The notes under the pieces were generated by a model. That model was not told the origin of the DNA. It searched no databases and saw only the letters and a program-made list of their open reading frames with translations. DNA of 64,000 nt from positions 1,227,001-1,291,000 of the forward strand of contig NZ_CP145607.1 of NCBI RefSeq assembly GCF_036884275.1, read 5' to 3'. The translations under genes were made by a program, and so were the position numbers. The DNA comes from Sphingomonas kaistensis (GTDB lineage: Bacteria > Pseudomonadota > Alphaproteobacteria > Sphingomonadales > Sphingomonadaceae). Of this stretch, positions 16,964-25,208 are shown piece after piece; positions within the stretch are counted from its first letter, which is position 1, and every line of letters starts with the position of its first letter.

Positions 16964-18232
16964 TCAGGCGCCGACCAGCGAGCCCGCCGGCACCGTTCCC
17001 GCGACCGGGCGCGTCGCGGCATGGGCAAGGGCGTGGGGGATCACCGTTCCGAACAGGATTGCCATGCTGTGCGGCCAGCTATATTCGCCTGACACATAGG
17101 CCCGGCCGCGCTCGCCCATCGCCCGGTGGTCGCCGGCAAGGACGGTCTGGATGTTGGCGGCCATCGCATCGACGTCGGCGATAGGGCCGAGCAGGCCCAT
17201 GCCGGGCAGCACGCGTTCGGGCATCGCGCCGCCATCGACGCCCACTACGGGGAGGCCCGACGCCTGCGCCTCGATCACCGACACGCCGAAGGTCTCGTTG
17301 GGCATGGCCGAGACGTAGAGATCGGCGCTGGCGAGATAGCGGGCGAGGGTGGCGCGATCGGTGACGAAGCCCGGCGTGATGATGCGGGGATCGCGGAGGG
17401 CCTCGAAATCGTCCTTTTGCGGGCCCTGGCCCAAGAGGACGATGCGGGCGCCGAGGCTTGCGGGCAATTTGCGAAAGGCTTCGACGATGATGTCGGGGCG
17501 CTTTTCGATGTCCATCCGGCCGACGTAGATCAGCAGCGGCTCGTCGCCTTCGAGGCCGAGCTCGCGGCGGAGTTCGGGATCGCGGCGCTCGGGGCCGAAG
17601 TCGGCGAGGTCGACGCCAAGCGGCAGGATCTGGACGTCCTCGACCCCGAGCGAGCGCAGCAGGCGGCCGCCGCCCGCTTCGGACAGGGCGTAGACGCAAT
17701 CGAACTGGCGGTAGAGCTTGCCGCAATAGCCATAGCAGAACCGGCCGAGCGCCCCGCCGATGGTCGCGCCGAGCGACTTGGACACCGGCCGCTCGACGTA
17801 GACATTGGGAAAATCGGTCATGTAGCCCGCGACCAACGCGGTGCCGGGATGGTCGCGGCGGTGGCGGATGGCGGCCCACGGCAAATTGTAGGCGTCCTGG
17901 CATTCGATCACGTCGGGCATGAAGCGGGCCAGCGCCTTGCGCACCGCGCCGTTGCGCAGGAGCAGGCGATAGTTGGGGCTGAAGGGGACCTTGGGGCTCT
18001 TGATCCACACGGTGATCGCGCGGCGATCGTCGCTGATTTCCACCGAATTGGCCGGGCCGGGGAGAATCATCAGATGGACGTGCGGAGTGTTGGCGAGGAT
18101 GTGCGCGCGCTTGGCGCGAAGATAGGTGCCGACCCCGCCGCCTACCGCCGACCAGCTTTGCGTCAGGTCGCACAGCAGCAGCGAGCGTTCGGCGCCGGAA
18201 GGGGAGATGGTCGGGTTCACCACGCGAGCCAA
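16964..18232 (-). CDS. GT4-family glycosyltransferase
   Basis: A 422-residue GT-B enzyme. The N-terminal domain has the Gly-rich loop SAVGGGVGTYLRAK. The C-terminal domain has YVGRMDIEKRPDIIVEA and the family-typical ETFGVSVIEAQASGLP (nucleotide-sugar binding, EX7E-like). Such enzymes transfer a sugar from a nucleotide donor to lipid or glycan acceptors at the inner membrane face. No polysaccharide cluster surrounds it, so acceptor and sugar are unknown. Confidence 0.85.
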   Translation of the reverse strand: MARVVNPTISPSGAERSLLLCDLTQSWSAVGGGVGTYLRAKRAHILANTPHVHLMILPGPANSVEISDDRRAITVWIKSPKVPFSPNYRLLLRNGAVRKALARFMPDVIECQDAYNLPWAAIRHRRDHPGTALVAGYMTDFPNVYVERPVSKSLGATIGGALGRFCYGYCGKLYRQFDCVYALSEAGGGRLLRSLGVEDVQILPLGVDLADFGPERRDPELRRELGLEGDEPLLIYVGRMDIEKRPDIIVEAFRKLPASLGARIVLLGQGPQKDDFEALRDPRIITPGFVTDRATLARYLASADLYVSAMPNETFGVSVIEAQASGLPVVGVDGGAMPERVLPGMGLLGPIADVDAMAANIQTVLAGDHRAMGERGRAYVSGEYSWPHSMAILFGTVIPHALAHAATRPVAGTVPAGSLVGA

Positions 18233-18473
18233 TGCACTTACCGACGCAAAGTGCCAGCGCGATTTTGAGCTGTCGGAATGTTTGACAGTCCGAAAGCCGC
18301 CGGCACGAATGAATCTTCAGAGAATGGCGGAAAACCGTCGCCGAGCAAAATCTGGCACGGTGACTGCATCACTGATGCTGTCCACTTTGGTTCCACGCCA
18401 AACAGAGGGGCGGCTAAGCGGTTTCTGGTCCCGCTTCGCCGCCCCTTCTTGTTTGGGCGTGATAGAACCGCGC

Positions 18474-18788
18474 TCAAGCGTCCGCCGCGACCAGGTTCTT
18501 GAGCTCGCCGCTTTCGAACATTTCCATCATGATGTCAGAGCCGCCGACGAATTCGCCCTTCACATAAAGCTGGGGGATGGTCGGCCAGTCGCTATAGTCC
18601 TTGATGCCTTGGCGGATCTCCTGATCCTGAAGGACATCGACCGTCTCATACTGGGTGCCGAGATGCTCGAGGATGGCGATTGCGCGGCTGGAGAAACCGC
18701 ATTGCGGGAACAGTGCGGTGCCCTTCATGAAGAGGACGACGTCGTTGCTCTTGACCAGCGCGTCGATGCGCTCGTGGGCGGTGCTCAT
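18474..18788 (-). CDS. grxD: Monothiol glutaredoxin GrxD
   Basis: 104 residues with the monothiol active site CGFS at 30-33 and the glutathione/Fe-S binding features [19 protein letters not shown]. GrxD carries a [2Fe-2S] cluster and hands it on, usually together with BolA. The bolA gene is 6 bases upstream on the same strand. Confidence 0.95.
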   Translation of the reverse strand: MSTAHERIDALVKSNDVVLFMKGTALFPQCGFSSRAIAILEHLGTQYETVDVLQDQEIRQGIKDYSDWPTIPQLYVKGEFVGGSDIMMEMFESGELKNLVAADA

Positions 18789-18794
18789 GGGTGG

Positions 18795-19031
18795 TTACTC
18801 CTGGGGGACGGCGGTGGTGAGCTGGAGGGCGTGCAGTTCGCCGCCCATCCTTCCTCCCAGCGCGCGGTAGACGAGTTGGTGCTGGCGGACCCGCGGTAGG
18901 CCGGCAAAGGCCGCGCTGGTGACGGTGGCGGCATAATGGTCGCCGTCACCGCGCAGGTCGGTGATCTGAACCTGCGCATCAGGGAGCGCGGCGCGGATCA
19001 GCGCTTCGATATCGTCGGCGGCCATCGGCAT
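18795..19031 (-). CDS. bolA: BolA-family protein
   Basis: 78 residues with the BolA fold signature: HYAATVTSAAFAGLPRVRQHQ followed by VYRALGGRMGGELHAL. The conserved His in RQHQLVY coordinates the cluster shared with monothiol glutaredoxin. The order bolA-grxD on one strand fits the known partnership. MADDI could be the true start, as two Met codons are near the N-terminus. Confidence 0.9.
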   Translation of the reverse strand: MPMAADDIEALIRAALPDAQVQITDLRGDGDHYAATVTSAAFAGLPRVRQHQLVYRALGGRMGGELHALQLTTAVPQE

Positions 19032-19038
19032 GATGCGA

Positions 19039-19365
19039 TCAGCCCTGCGCTTCCATCAGCTGACGGCGCGCTTCGACCGTCTTGTCGGCGAGCTGCTGGC
19101 GAATGGCGGCGTCGTCGATCTCGATATTGGCGGCGGTGAGGTCGCCGAGGATCTTACGGATCACGTCCTCGTCACCGGCTTCCTCGAAGTCGGCGCGAAC
19201 GACGTCCTTGGCGTAGGCTTCGGCTTCGACTGCCGAGAGTTTCATCAGGCCCGCGGCCCAGTGACCGACGAGCTTGTTGCGCCGGGCGATGACCCGGAAC
19301 TTCATTTCCTCGTCATGCGCGAACTTGGTTTCAAAGGCCCGCTCGCGATCGTCGAAGGTCGTCAT
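19039..19365 (-). CDS. DUF1476 protein, F1-ATPase zeta-type inhibitor homologue
   Basis: 108 residues, nearly all helical and charged, beginning MTTFDDRERAFETKFAHDEE. This is the typical start of DUF1476. In Paracoccus the family member is the zeta subunit, which binds and inhibits F1-ATPase in alphaproteobacteria. It lies 7 bases upstream of bolA and probably shares its transcript. Confidence 0.9.
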   Translation of the reverse strand: MTTFDDRERAFETKFAHDEEMKFRVIARRNKLVGHWAAGLMKLSAVEAEAYAKDVVRADFEEAGDEDVIRKILGDLTAANIEIDDAAIRQQLADKTVEARRQLMEAQG

Positions 19366-19422
19366 GTCCGCTCCCACTGAAGGTCTTCATCGGGAGATAG
19401 GCGCGGGGGACGCGAGAGGGAA

Positions 19423-19457
19423 GCCGTCATTGCGAGGACCGGCCCCGCAATGACGGC
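19423..19457. repeat. Inverted repeat, terminator or REP-like
   Basis: GCCGTCATTGCG (19423-19434) and CGCAATGACGGC (19446-19457) form a perfect 12-base stem with an 11-base loop. It lies between the fasciclin gene's 3' end and the DUF1476 promoter. The core CGTCATTGCG is common in dispersed repeats of alphaproteobacteria. No U-run follows. Confidence 0.7.
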
Positions 19458-19467
19458 AATCCGCTGT

Positions 19468-19998
19468 TTACGGCATCACGACCGCATCGATGGCGTGGAT
19501 GACGCCGTTAGAGGCGTTGACGTTGGCGGTGACGACATGCGCCATGCCGCCCTTGGCGTCGGTCAGCATGATGCGATCGCCCATCAGCGAGGCCTTGAGC
19601 TGGCCGCCCTGGACGGTGGTCAGCGTGGCGGTGCCGCCGCCGTCGCGGATGAGCTTGGTCAGCTGCGCCGCGTTCACCCGGCCCGGCACCACATGGTAAG
19701 TGAGGACCGAGGTGAGCGTCGCCTTGTTGGCGGGCTGCAGCAGGGTGTCGACGGTGCCGGCCGGAAGCTTGGCAAAGGCGGCGTTAGTCGGCGCGAAGAC
19801 GGTGAAGGGACCCTTGCCCGACAGGGTGGTGGCAAGATCGGCGGCCTTGACCGCGGCGACCAGCGTCGAGAAGTCCGAGTTGCCGGTGGCAACTTCGACC
19901 ACGGTCTTGCCCGTGGTCATGTGATGATCGAGGGCGGCCGCCGGAGTGGCGGCGAGGGTCAGGCCAGCGAGGGCGGCAAAGAAAGCAGGTGTTCGCAT
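19468..19998 (-). CDS. Secreted fasciclin-domain protein
   Basis: 176 residues: a signal peptide (1-22, ending AAALDHHM) and one complete FAS1 domain with the H1 motif FTVFAPTNAAFAKLP and the H2 region GVIHAIDAVVMP at the very end. FAS1 proteins mediate adhesion or bind small ligands in the periplasm or on the surface. The start is ATG 19998; the frame is open further upstream but noncoding in character. Confidence 0.9.
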   Translation of the reverse strand: MRTPAFFAALAGLTLAATPAAALDHHMTTGKTVVEVATGNSDFSTLVAAVKAADLATTLSGKGPFTVFAPTNAAFAKLPAGTVDTLLQPANKATLTSVLTYHVVPGRVNAAQLTKLIRDGGGTATLTTVQGGQLKASLMGDRIMLTDAKGGMAHVVTANVNASNGVIHAIDAVVMP

Positions 19999-20102
19999 CG
20001 TTTTGGCTCCGGTGCAGTTGCTTCGGCGGGATAGCCGATTGCTGCAACGGAAGTGGTGCGGGGATACCCGGCTTTTCAGCTGGCCTTTGGACGGGGTGCG
20101 GC

Positions 20103-21101
20103 TCAGTCGATCTCCACCACGACCTTGCCGATCACCTGCCGCGCGGCGAGCGAGGCGATGGCGTCGCCGCCGCGTGTCAGCGGGTAGGTCGCGCTGACGC
20201 GGGGGCTGATCTTGCCGGCGTCCCATAGCGCGAACAGCTCTCCGACATGGGCCTGGTTGGCCTTCGGATCGCGCGCGGCGAAGGCGCCCCAGAACACGCC
20301 GCAGACGTTGCAGCTTTTAAGCAGCGTGAGGTTCAGCGGCAGGCGCGGGATGCCGGCGGGGAAGCCGACCACGAGGTAGCGGCCTTCCCAGGCGATGGAG
20401 CGCAGCGCGGGCTCGCAATAGTCGCCGCCGACGGGGTCGTAGATGACGTCTGCGCCCTTGGGGCCGACCGCGGCCTTGAATTGCTCGGCCAGCGCCTTTC
20501 TGGCGTCCTTGTCGAACGGACCGCGCGGATAGACGATCGCCTCGTCGGCGCCGGCATCACGCGCGGCCTGCGCCTTTTCCTCGCTAGAGACGGCGGCGAT
20601 GACGCGGGCGCCGCGCGCCTTGCCGAGTTCGACGGCGGCCAAGCCGACACCGCCGGCGGCGCCGAGCACCAGCAGGGTTTCGCCGGCTTTGAGCTGGCCG
20701 CGGTCCCACAGCGCATGGATCGAGGTGGCGTAGGTGAGGAGCAACGCGGCGCCTTGCGCGAAGCTGCGGCTTTCGGGGAGGCGAAAGGCAGAGGCGGCGG
20801 GGATGACGATCTGTTCGACGAGGCCGCCGAAACCGGGAACCGCGAGGAGGCGGTCGCCGACCGACCAGCCGGTGACGCCGTCACCCAGGCCGATGACCTC
20901 GCCCGCGATCTCGCCGCCCGGCGCGAAGGGGCGGGGCGGGCGCATCTGATATTTGTCCTCGATGATGAGGACGTCGGGAAAGTTGATCGCGGCGGCGCGG
21001 ACGCGAACCAGCAGTTCGCCGGGGCCGGGCGTGGGGTCGGGGAGCTCGGAGAGCTGAAGCGTGTCGGGGCCGCCGGGCTGGTGCGAAAGCAGTGCGCGCA
21101 T
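20103..21101 (-). CDS. NADPH:quinone oxidoreductase, zinc-less MDR family
   Basis: 332 residues starting MRALLSHQPGGPDTLQL. It has a GroES-like N-terminal domain and a Rossmann domain with VLGAAGGVGLAAVELGKA. The zinc ligands of alcohol dehydrogenases are missing, as in quinone oxidoreductases (Qor/CurA type), which reduce quinones or enones with NADPH. Start ATG 21101 is preferred over an upstream in-frame codon because the family begins MRAL/MKA. Confidence 0.85.
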   Translation of the reverse strand: MRALLSHQPGGPDTLQLSELPDPTPGPGELLVRVRAAAINFPDVLIIEDKYQMRPPRPFAPGGEIAGEVIGLGDGVTGWSVGDRLLAVPGFGGLVEQIVIPAASAFRLPESRSFAQGAALLLTYATSIHALWDRGQLKAGETLLVLGAAGGVGLAAVELGKARGARVIAAVSSEEKAQAARDAGADEAIVYPRGPFDKDARKALAEQFKAAVGPKGADVIYDPVGGDYCEPALRSIAWEGRYLVVGFPAGIPRLPLNLTLLKSCNVCGVFWGAFAARDPKANQAHVGELFALWDAGKISPRVSATYPLTRGGDAIASLAARQVIGKVVVEID

Positions 21102-21113
21102 CGTGGTTCCTTT

Positions 21114-21200
21114 CGTCACCCCGGACCTAAGCCGGGGTTCCGCTGTGTCTGCTTCCTGCGATGAAGGGTAGCGGGACCCCGGGTCAAGCCCGGGGTGACG
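21114..21200. repeat. Sphingomonad dispersed palindromic repeat
   Basis: Two 31-base arms (21114-21144 and 21170-21200) are inverted copies with a few mismatches. Each arm is itself near-palindromic (CCCCGG...CCGGGG). The core CCCCGGGCTTGACCCGGGG is of a type widely dispersed in sphingomonad intergenic DNA. It lies between the quinone oxidoreductase and the small lipoprotein gene. Confidence 0.8.
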
Positions 21201-21210
21201 GGAGAGGGGT

Positions 21211-21465
21211 TCAGCGCGTGCGGCGGTGGTAATCCTCGGCGATGTCGGCGCCGGTCATGCCGTCGAAGGTGGTGCGGGCGAGCTTGTCCCTGTCGGCGGC
21301 CATTCGGCGGCTGCCGACCGAGGCCAGCGCCTGGTCGAAGGCGAGGCGGTCGGCGGGGCCGAGCTGCTCGCGCGCTGCGGCGGCGGTGGCGGCGAAGCGT
21401 TCCGGCGAGGAGCCGTCTAGGGTGACGGGCGGCGCCTCCGGGGCGCAGCCTGCGAGGAATAGCAA
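21211..21465 (-). CDS. Small lipoprotein
   Basis: 84 residues starting at TTG 21465 with the lipobox LFLAGC, giving lipidation at Cys7 and a mature helical, Ala-rich domain. In the same frame, coding-like sequence (RRLLPLLFLAGC) continues back to the scoB stop region without ATG or GTG. The signal peptide may therefore use an unusual start, or translation may be coupled to scoB. No family recognised. Confidence 0.6.
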   Translation of the reverse strand: MLFLAGCAPEAPPVTLDGSSPERFAATAAAAREQLGPADRLAFDQALASVGSRRMAADRDKLARTTFDGMTGADIAEDYHRRTR

Positions 21466-21486
21466 GGGCAGGAGACGGCGAACCGC

Positions 21487-22122
21487 TCAGCCTTCGTATC
21501 GCGCTGTGGTCTTTTGGCGCACTTCCTCAGGCGTCACGCCGGGCGCCACCTCGATCAGCTTGAACGGGCTCGCATGATCGGCGCGCTGAAAGACGGCGAG
21601 GTCGGTGATGATCATGTCCACGACGTTGCGGCCGGTCAGCGGCAAGGTGCATTCGGGAATGAACTTGGGATCACCGATCTTGCTGGTGTGCTCCATCACC
21701 ACGATGATCTTCTTGACGCCCGCGACGAGATCCATCGCGCCGCCCATGCCCTTGATCATCTTGCCCGGAATCATCCAGTTGGCGATGTCCCCATCCTGGC
21801 TGACTTCCATTGCGCCGAGCACCGTCAGGTCGATATGCCCGCCGCGGATCATCGCGAAGCTGTCGGCCGAGCTGAAATAGACAGACGAAGGAAGCTCGGA
21901 GATGGTCTGCTTGCCGGCATTGATGAGATCGGCGTCGACCTCGTCGTCATACGGGAACGGGCCGATGCCGAGCATGCCGTTTTCGGATTGCAGCGTGACG
22001 TTGACGCCGTCCGGAATGTGATTGGCGACCAGCGTCGGGATGCCGATGCCGAGGTTCACGTAGAAACCGTCGCGCAGCTCTTTCGCGGCGCGGGCGGCCA
22101 TGTCGTCACGGGTCCAGGGCAT
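21487..22122 (-). CDS. scoB: 3-oxoacid CoA-transferase subunit B
   Basis: 211 residues. The SENGMLG motif contains the catalytic Glu47 that forms the CoA thioester, and GIGIPTLV is typical of subunit B. With ScoA it moves CoA from succinyl-CoA to acetoacetate, opening ketone-body use. Its ATG shares a base with the stop of the NTF2-like gene (TAATG context). Confidence 0.95.
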   Translation of the reverse strand: MPWTRDDMAARAAKELRDGFYVNLGIGIPTLVANHIPDGVNVTLQSENGMLGIGPFPYDDEVDADLINAGKQTISELPSSVYFSSADSFAMIRGGHIDLTVLGAMEVSQDGDIANWMIPGKMIKGMGGAMDLVAGVKKIIVVMEHTSKIGDPKFIPECTLPLTGRNVVDMIITDLAVFQRADHASPFKLIEVAPGVTPEEVRQKTTARYEG

Positions 22123-22643
22123 TAGCGGGCTTCCATGTCTTTAGGGAGGGGCAGCTGCGGGTCGGCGGCCTGCCAGAGGATCGAGTGGACCAGCCAGCGG
22201 CCGTCGGATTCGCGGACCAGCTGAAAGCTGTTGATGCCGCGGACGTTGACGGTGCCGTCGGTGCTGGTGCCGTGATAGGACGACCAGACCTGGGCGACAT
22301 TGCCGTACATCTGCACCCGGCCGACCAGCTCGCGTTCGGTGAAGCCGACCTTTTCGAGGCTGGGGCCGGCCTTGGCGATATAGTCTTCGAGCGAGCCGCC
22401 CGACAGGCTGCTGCGTCCGGCGGCGTAGAGCCGTGCGTCCGGGGTGAAGAGTTTGCGCATCCGGACCCAGTCGCGCTTTTGTCCGGCGGGCCCCGAGATG
22501 ACCGCGTAGACGTCGGCGATCGCGCTGCGGACCGCGGCCTCTTCGACGGCTGGGGTGCCGAGTGGCTTACTCACGTCGAGGGCGAGCATCGGGAGCGCCG
22601 CAGGCTGGCCGGAAGCGAGCGCGAAGGCGAGGAGCAGGCTCAT
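22122..22643 (-). CDS. Secreted NTF2-like (SnoaL/DUF4440-type) protein
   Basis: 173 residues with a signal-like N-terminus ([18 protein letters not shown]) and an NTF2-like fold suggested by [15 protein letters not shown] and [17 protein letters not shown], ending in [11 protein letters not shown]. It is wedged between scoA and scoB: its ATG overlaps the scoA stop (ATGA, 22640-22643) and its stop overlaps the scoB start. Ligand or activity unknown. Confidence 0.75.
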   Translation of the reverse strand: MSLLLAFALASGQPAALPMLALDVSKPLGTPAVEEAAVRSAIADVYAVISGPAGQKRDWVRMRKLFTPDARLYAAGRSSLSGGSLEDYIAKAGPSLEKVGFTERELVGRVQMYGNVAQVWSSYHGTSTDGTVNVRGINSFQLVRESDGRWLVHSILWQAADPQLPLPKDMEAR

Positions 22644-23350
22644 GCCGCTTCGCGCGTCCGCACGGTGCGGAATTCGATCTTCTTGTCGTAGGGGGCGCCC
22701 AGGATCAGGCGTTTCACGTAGATGCCGGGGAGATGGATGGTGTCGGGGTCGAGCGAGCCGACCGGCACGATTTCCTCCACCTCGGCGACGCAGATCCTGC
22801 CGCTGGTCGCGGCGGGGGCGTTGAAGTTGCGGGCGGTCTTGCGGAAGATGAGGTTGCCGCTCTCGTCGGCCTTCCAGCCCTTGATGATGGCGAGGTCGGC
22901 GCGGATGCCTCGTTCGAGGATATAGTCCTCGCCGTCGAACTCCTTCACTTCCTTGCCTTCGGAGACCTTCGTGCCGACACCCGTCTTGGTGTAGAAACCG
23001 GGAATGCCTGCGCCGCCCGCGCGCATCCGTTCGGCGAGCGTGCCTTGAGGGCAGAATTCGACTTCGAGTTCGCCCGAGAGATACTGGCGCTCGAACTCCT
23101 TGTTCTCGCCAACGTAGCTGCTGATCATCTTCTTGATCTGACGGGTGCGCAGCAGCTTGCCGAGGCCTTCGTTGTCGATCCCGGCGTTGTTCGAGGCGAC
23201 GGTCAGCTCCTTGACGCCGCTGGCGACGATCGCGTCGATCAGTCGCTCGGGAATGCCGCACAGGCCGAAGCCGCCGGCCGCGATGGTCATGCCGTCGTGA
23301 AGCAGCCCGTCGAGAGCTGCGGCGGCATCGGGATAGATCTTGTTGGCCAT
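22640..23350 (-). CDS. scoA: 3-oxoacid CoA-transferase subunit A
   Basis: 236 residues beginning [20 protein letters not shown], with the CoA-transferase I motif [15 protein letters not shown] and [15 protein letters not shown]. It pairs with ScoB encoded downstream. The ATG start is chosen over an upstream TTG because the preceding sequence belongs to a perfect palindrome. Confidence 0.95.
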   Translation of the reverse strand: MANKIYPDAAAALDGLLHDGMTIAAGGFGLCGIPERLIDAIVASGVKELTVASNNAGIDNEGLGKLLRTRQIKKMISSYVGENKEFERQYLSGELEVEFCPQGTLAERMRAGGAGIPGFYTKTGVGTKVSEGKEVKEFDGEDYILERGIRADLAIIKGWKADESGNLIFRKTARNFNAPAATSGRICVAEVEEIVPVGSLDPDTIHLPGIYVKRLILGAPYDKKIEFRTVRTREAA

Positions 23351-23376
23351 GCCGCTTCCATAATCAGGACGGACGG

Positions 23377-23414
23377 CCGGCGGCAAGTTGAAAGAGTTTT
23401 CAACTTGCCGCCGG
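23377..23414. repeat. Perfect 17-base inverted repeat upstream of scoA
   Basis: CCGGCGGCAAGTTGAAA, loop GAGT, then TTTCAACTTGCCGCCGG: a perfect 17-bp stem with a 4-base loop. It sits after the gst stop and 26 bases before the scoA start. It could end gst transcription, although no U-run follows, or be a regulator's operator. Confidence 0.85.
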
Positions 23415-23433
23415 TTCCCCTGTATGTCGACGA

Positions 23434-24072
23434 TCAGGCGAACTGCTCGATTTCGAGGCCCTCGTGCGCGATCGCCTTCTCGAAAGCGGGTCGCTCGGCC
23501 ACGCGGCCGACCAATGCGGCCCAGCGCGGATAAAGCGAGAGGTCGAATTTGGCGGCGCGGGCCCAGCGGTAGAAGACGGCGGCATAGGTATCGGCGGCGG
23601 TATAGTCGCCGCCCGTCAGCCAGCCGTCACCGCACAGGTCGTCGAGCTCGACGAAATGGCTCGACAGGGCGGCATGGGCGCCTTCCTTGATCCCGGGGTG
23701 GAGGCTTTCGTCGGGCGTGAAGCGGGCCGGGCGGAACAGGGCGGCGAAGGCGGTGGCGTGAACGGTGCCGCTAAGCCAAGCGATCAACTGGGTCGCCTTG
23801 GCGGTCTCATAAGCGTCGCCGCGCGGGATCGACCCGGGGGCGTCGAAACGATCGGCGAGGTAGCCGAGGATGGCGAGGTTTTCGGTGATCGTGCCCTGAT
23901 CGGTGACGAGGGCGGGGACGCGGCCGTGCGGGTTGATCGCGAGATAGTCGGCCGAGCGCTGCTGGTTGCTGGCGAAATCGACCCGCTCGGCTTCATGCTC
24001 GGCGCCGGCTTCGTGGAGTGCGGTGTGGGAGACGAGGCTGCAGGCGCCGGGCGAGAAATAGAGTTTGAGCAT
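23434..24072 (-). CDS. Glutathione S-transferase
   Basis: 212 residues with a thioredoxin-like N-terminal domain: [16 protein letters not shown], cis-Pro in [11 protein letters not shown], and the glutathione-binding TITENLAIL. An all-helical C-terminal domain carries the folding motif DYTAADTY. The SPGACS start is of the bacterial beta-class type, where Cys10 of the ACS segment often takes part in catalysis. Likely role: conjugation or detoxification. Confidence 0.9.
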   Translation of the reverse strand: MLKLYFSPGACSLVSHTALHEAGAEHEAERVDFASNQQRSADYLAINPHGRVPALVTDQGTITENLAILGYLADRFDAPGSIPRGDAYETAKATQLIAWLSGTVHATAFAALFRPARFTPDESLHPGIKEGAHAALSSHFVELDDLCGDGWLTGGDYTAADTYAAVFYRWARAAKFDLSLYPRWAALVGRVAERPAFEKAIAHEGLEIEQFA

Positions 24073-24155
24073 GGGTTCTCCGCTTTGCTCCGGCGGAAAA
24101 CCGGAACCTCGGGCGACAACGCGTCTGCCGCCGCCCGAGGCCCACGTGAAAAAGC

Positions 24156-24455
24156 TCAGCGCAGCTTGGCGAGAACGCCCTGAAGCTGCATCGCGTTGGA
24201 CATGTCGCCTTCGACCTTGAGCTTGCCGGTCATGAAGGCGGTCATGCCGTCGAGCTGGCCGGCGGCCATCGCCTGCCAGTCGTTCCAGTTGACCTTGATG
24301 GTGGTGTCGGCCGGGCTTTCGGCGTCCTCGGTGACCTGGTTGGCCTGACCGTCGAGCAGGATCGCGCCTTCGTCACCGAAGTGGAGGCGGACCTTCTTGC
24401 CCGGAACGAACGCGCCCGCGTCCTGCATCTTGGTCACCAGTTCCTGCTTGGTCAT
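24156..24455 (-). CDS. SCP2 sterol-binding-domain protein
   Basis: 99 residues forming a single SCP2 domain, with VRLHFGDEGAILLDG, ADTTIKVNWNDWQAM and the end GKLKVEGDMSNAMQLQ. Such proteins bind lipids or acyl-CoA in a hydrophobic tunnel. Single-gene context between pgsA and gst. Confidence 0.9.
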   Translation of the reverse strand: MTKQELVTKMQDAGAFVPGKKVRLHFGDEGAILLDGQANQVTEDAESPADTTIKVNWNDWQAMAAGQLDGMTAFMTGKLKVEGDMSNAMQLQGVLAKLR

Positions 24456-24527
24456 CGCGTCAATTCTCCTGACAAAATTGTAGGTAAGGAGGTAGCGAGC
24501 CGCCCGCCGGGGGGCAAGCCCGCTGGT

Positions 24528-25094
24528 TCAATCCATGTGCTTGAGGCCGATGCGCAGATAATCCCAGCCGGTGATCCCGGTCAGGATCGCCGCCGCCCAC
24601 AGGCTGACGAGGCCGGTGGCGTGGACCCACCAGACGTCCGGTGTCGCGCCCGCGAGGATCAATGCGCCCAGCGCGACCAGCTGGAAAGTGGTCTTCCATT
24701 TGGCGAGCTTGCTGACCGGCATCGAGACATGCAGCGGAGCCAGGAATTCGCGCAGGCCCGAAACGATGATCTCGCGCAGCAGGATCACGCCCGCGGGAAT
24801 GAGATGGATGCCGTGGATGATCGGCATCGCGTCGGGCTGGCGGCTGGAGACCAGCATCAGGATTACCGCGGCGACCATGATCTTGTCGGCGATCGGATCG
24901 AGGAATTGGCCGAGGCGGCTGATCTGGCCTTGTGCCCGGGCCAGATAGCCGTCGAAATAATCGGTGATGCCGACCAAGCAGTAGAGGACAAAGGTGACGA
25001 GATAGTCGAACGGCCGCGGCGTCCACAGCAGGGCGACCAGGATCGGCACCGCGAAGATCCGCGACAGAGTGAGGAGGTTGGGCAGCGAAAGCAT
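24528..25094 (-). CDS. pgsA: CDP-diacylglycerol--glycerol-3-phosphate 3-phosphatidyltransferase
   Basis: 188 residues and about five to six membrane helices. The CDP-alcohol phosphotransferase motif D-G-x2-A-R-x8-G-x3-D-x3-D is intact (Asp48, Gly49, Ala52, Arg53, Gly62, Asp66, Asp70). It makes phosphatidylglycerol phosphate in the inner membrane. It starts MLSLPNLLTLSR, the usual start of PgsA. An LplT-like phospholipid carrier is divergently transcribed next to it. Confidence 0.9.
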   Translation of the reverse strand: MLSLPNLLTLSRIFAVPILVALLWTPRPFDYLVTFVLYCLVGITDYFDGYLARAQGQISRLGQFLDPIADKIMVAAVILMLVSSRQPDAMPIIHGIHLIPAGVILLREIIVSGLREFLAPLHVSMPVSKLAKWKTTFQLVALGALILAGATPDVWWVHATGLVSLWAAAILTGITGWDYLRIGLKHMD

Positions 25095-25208
25095 CGTTCC
25101 CGCCCGTCTTAGGGCAGGAGTGGCCGAACGCCAAAGGGCCTTGTTGGCGGCGCGCCCATCCGCCGCTAAGCCGTTGAAGAACCAAAGGCTGCGCGAGGCG
25201 CTTCAAGC

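Noticed and set aside
18238..18477. 79-codon minus-strand frame between the glycosyltransferase and grxD genes
   Set aside because: No coherent hydrophobic or domain pattern, and it lies in the promoter region of the glycosyltransferase gene.
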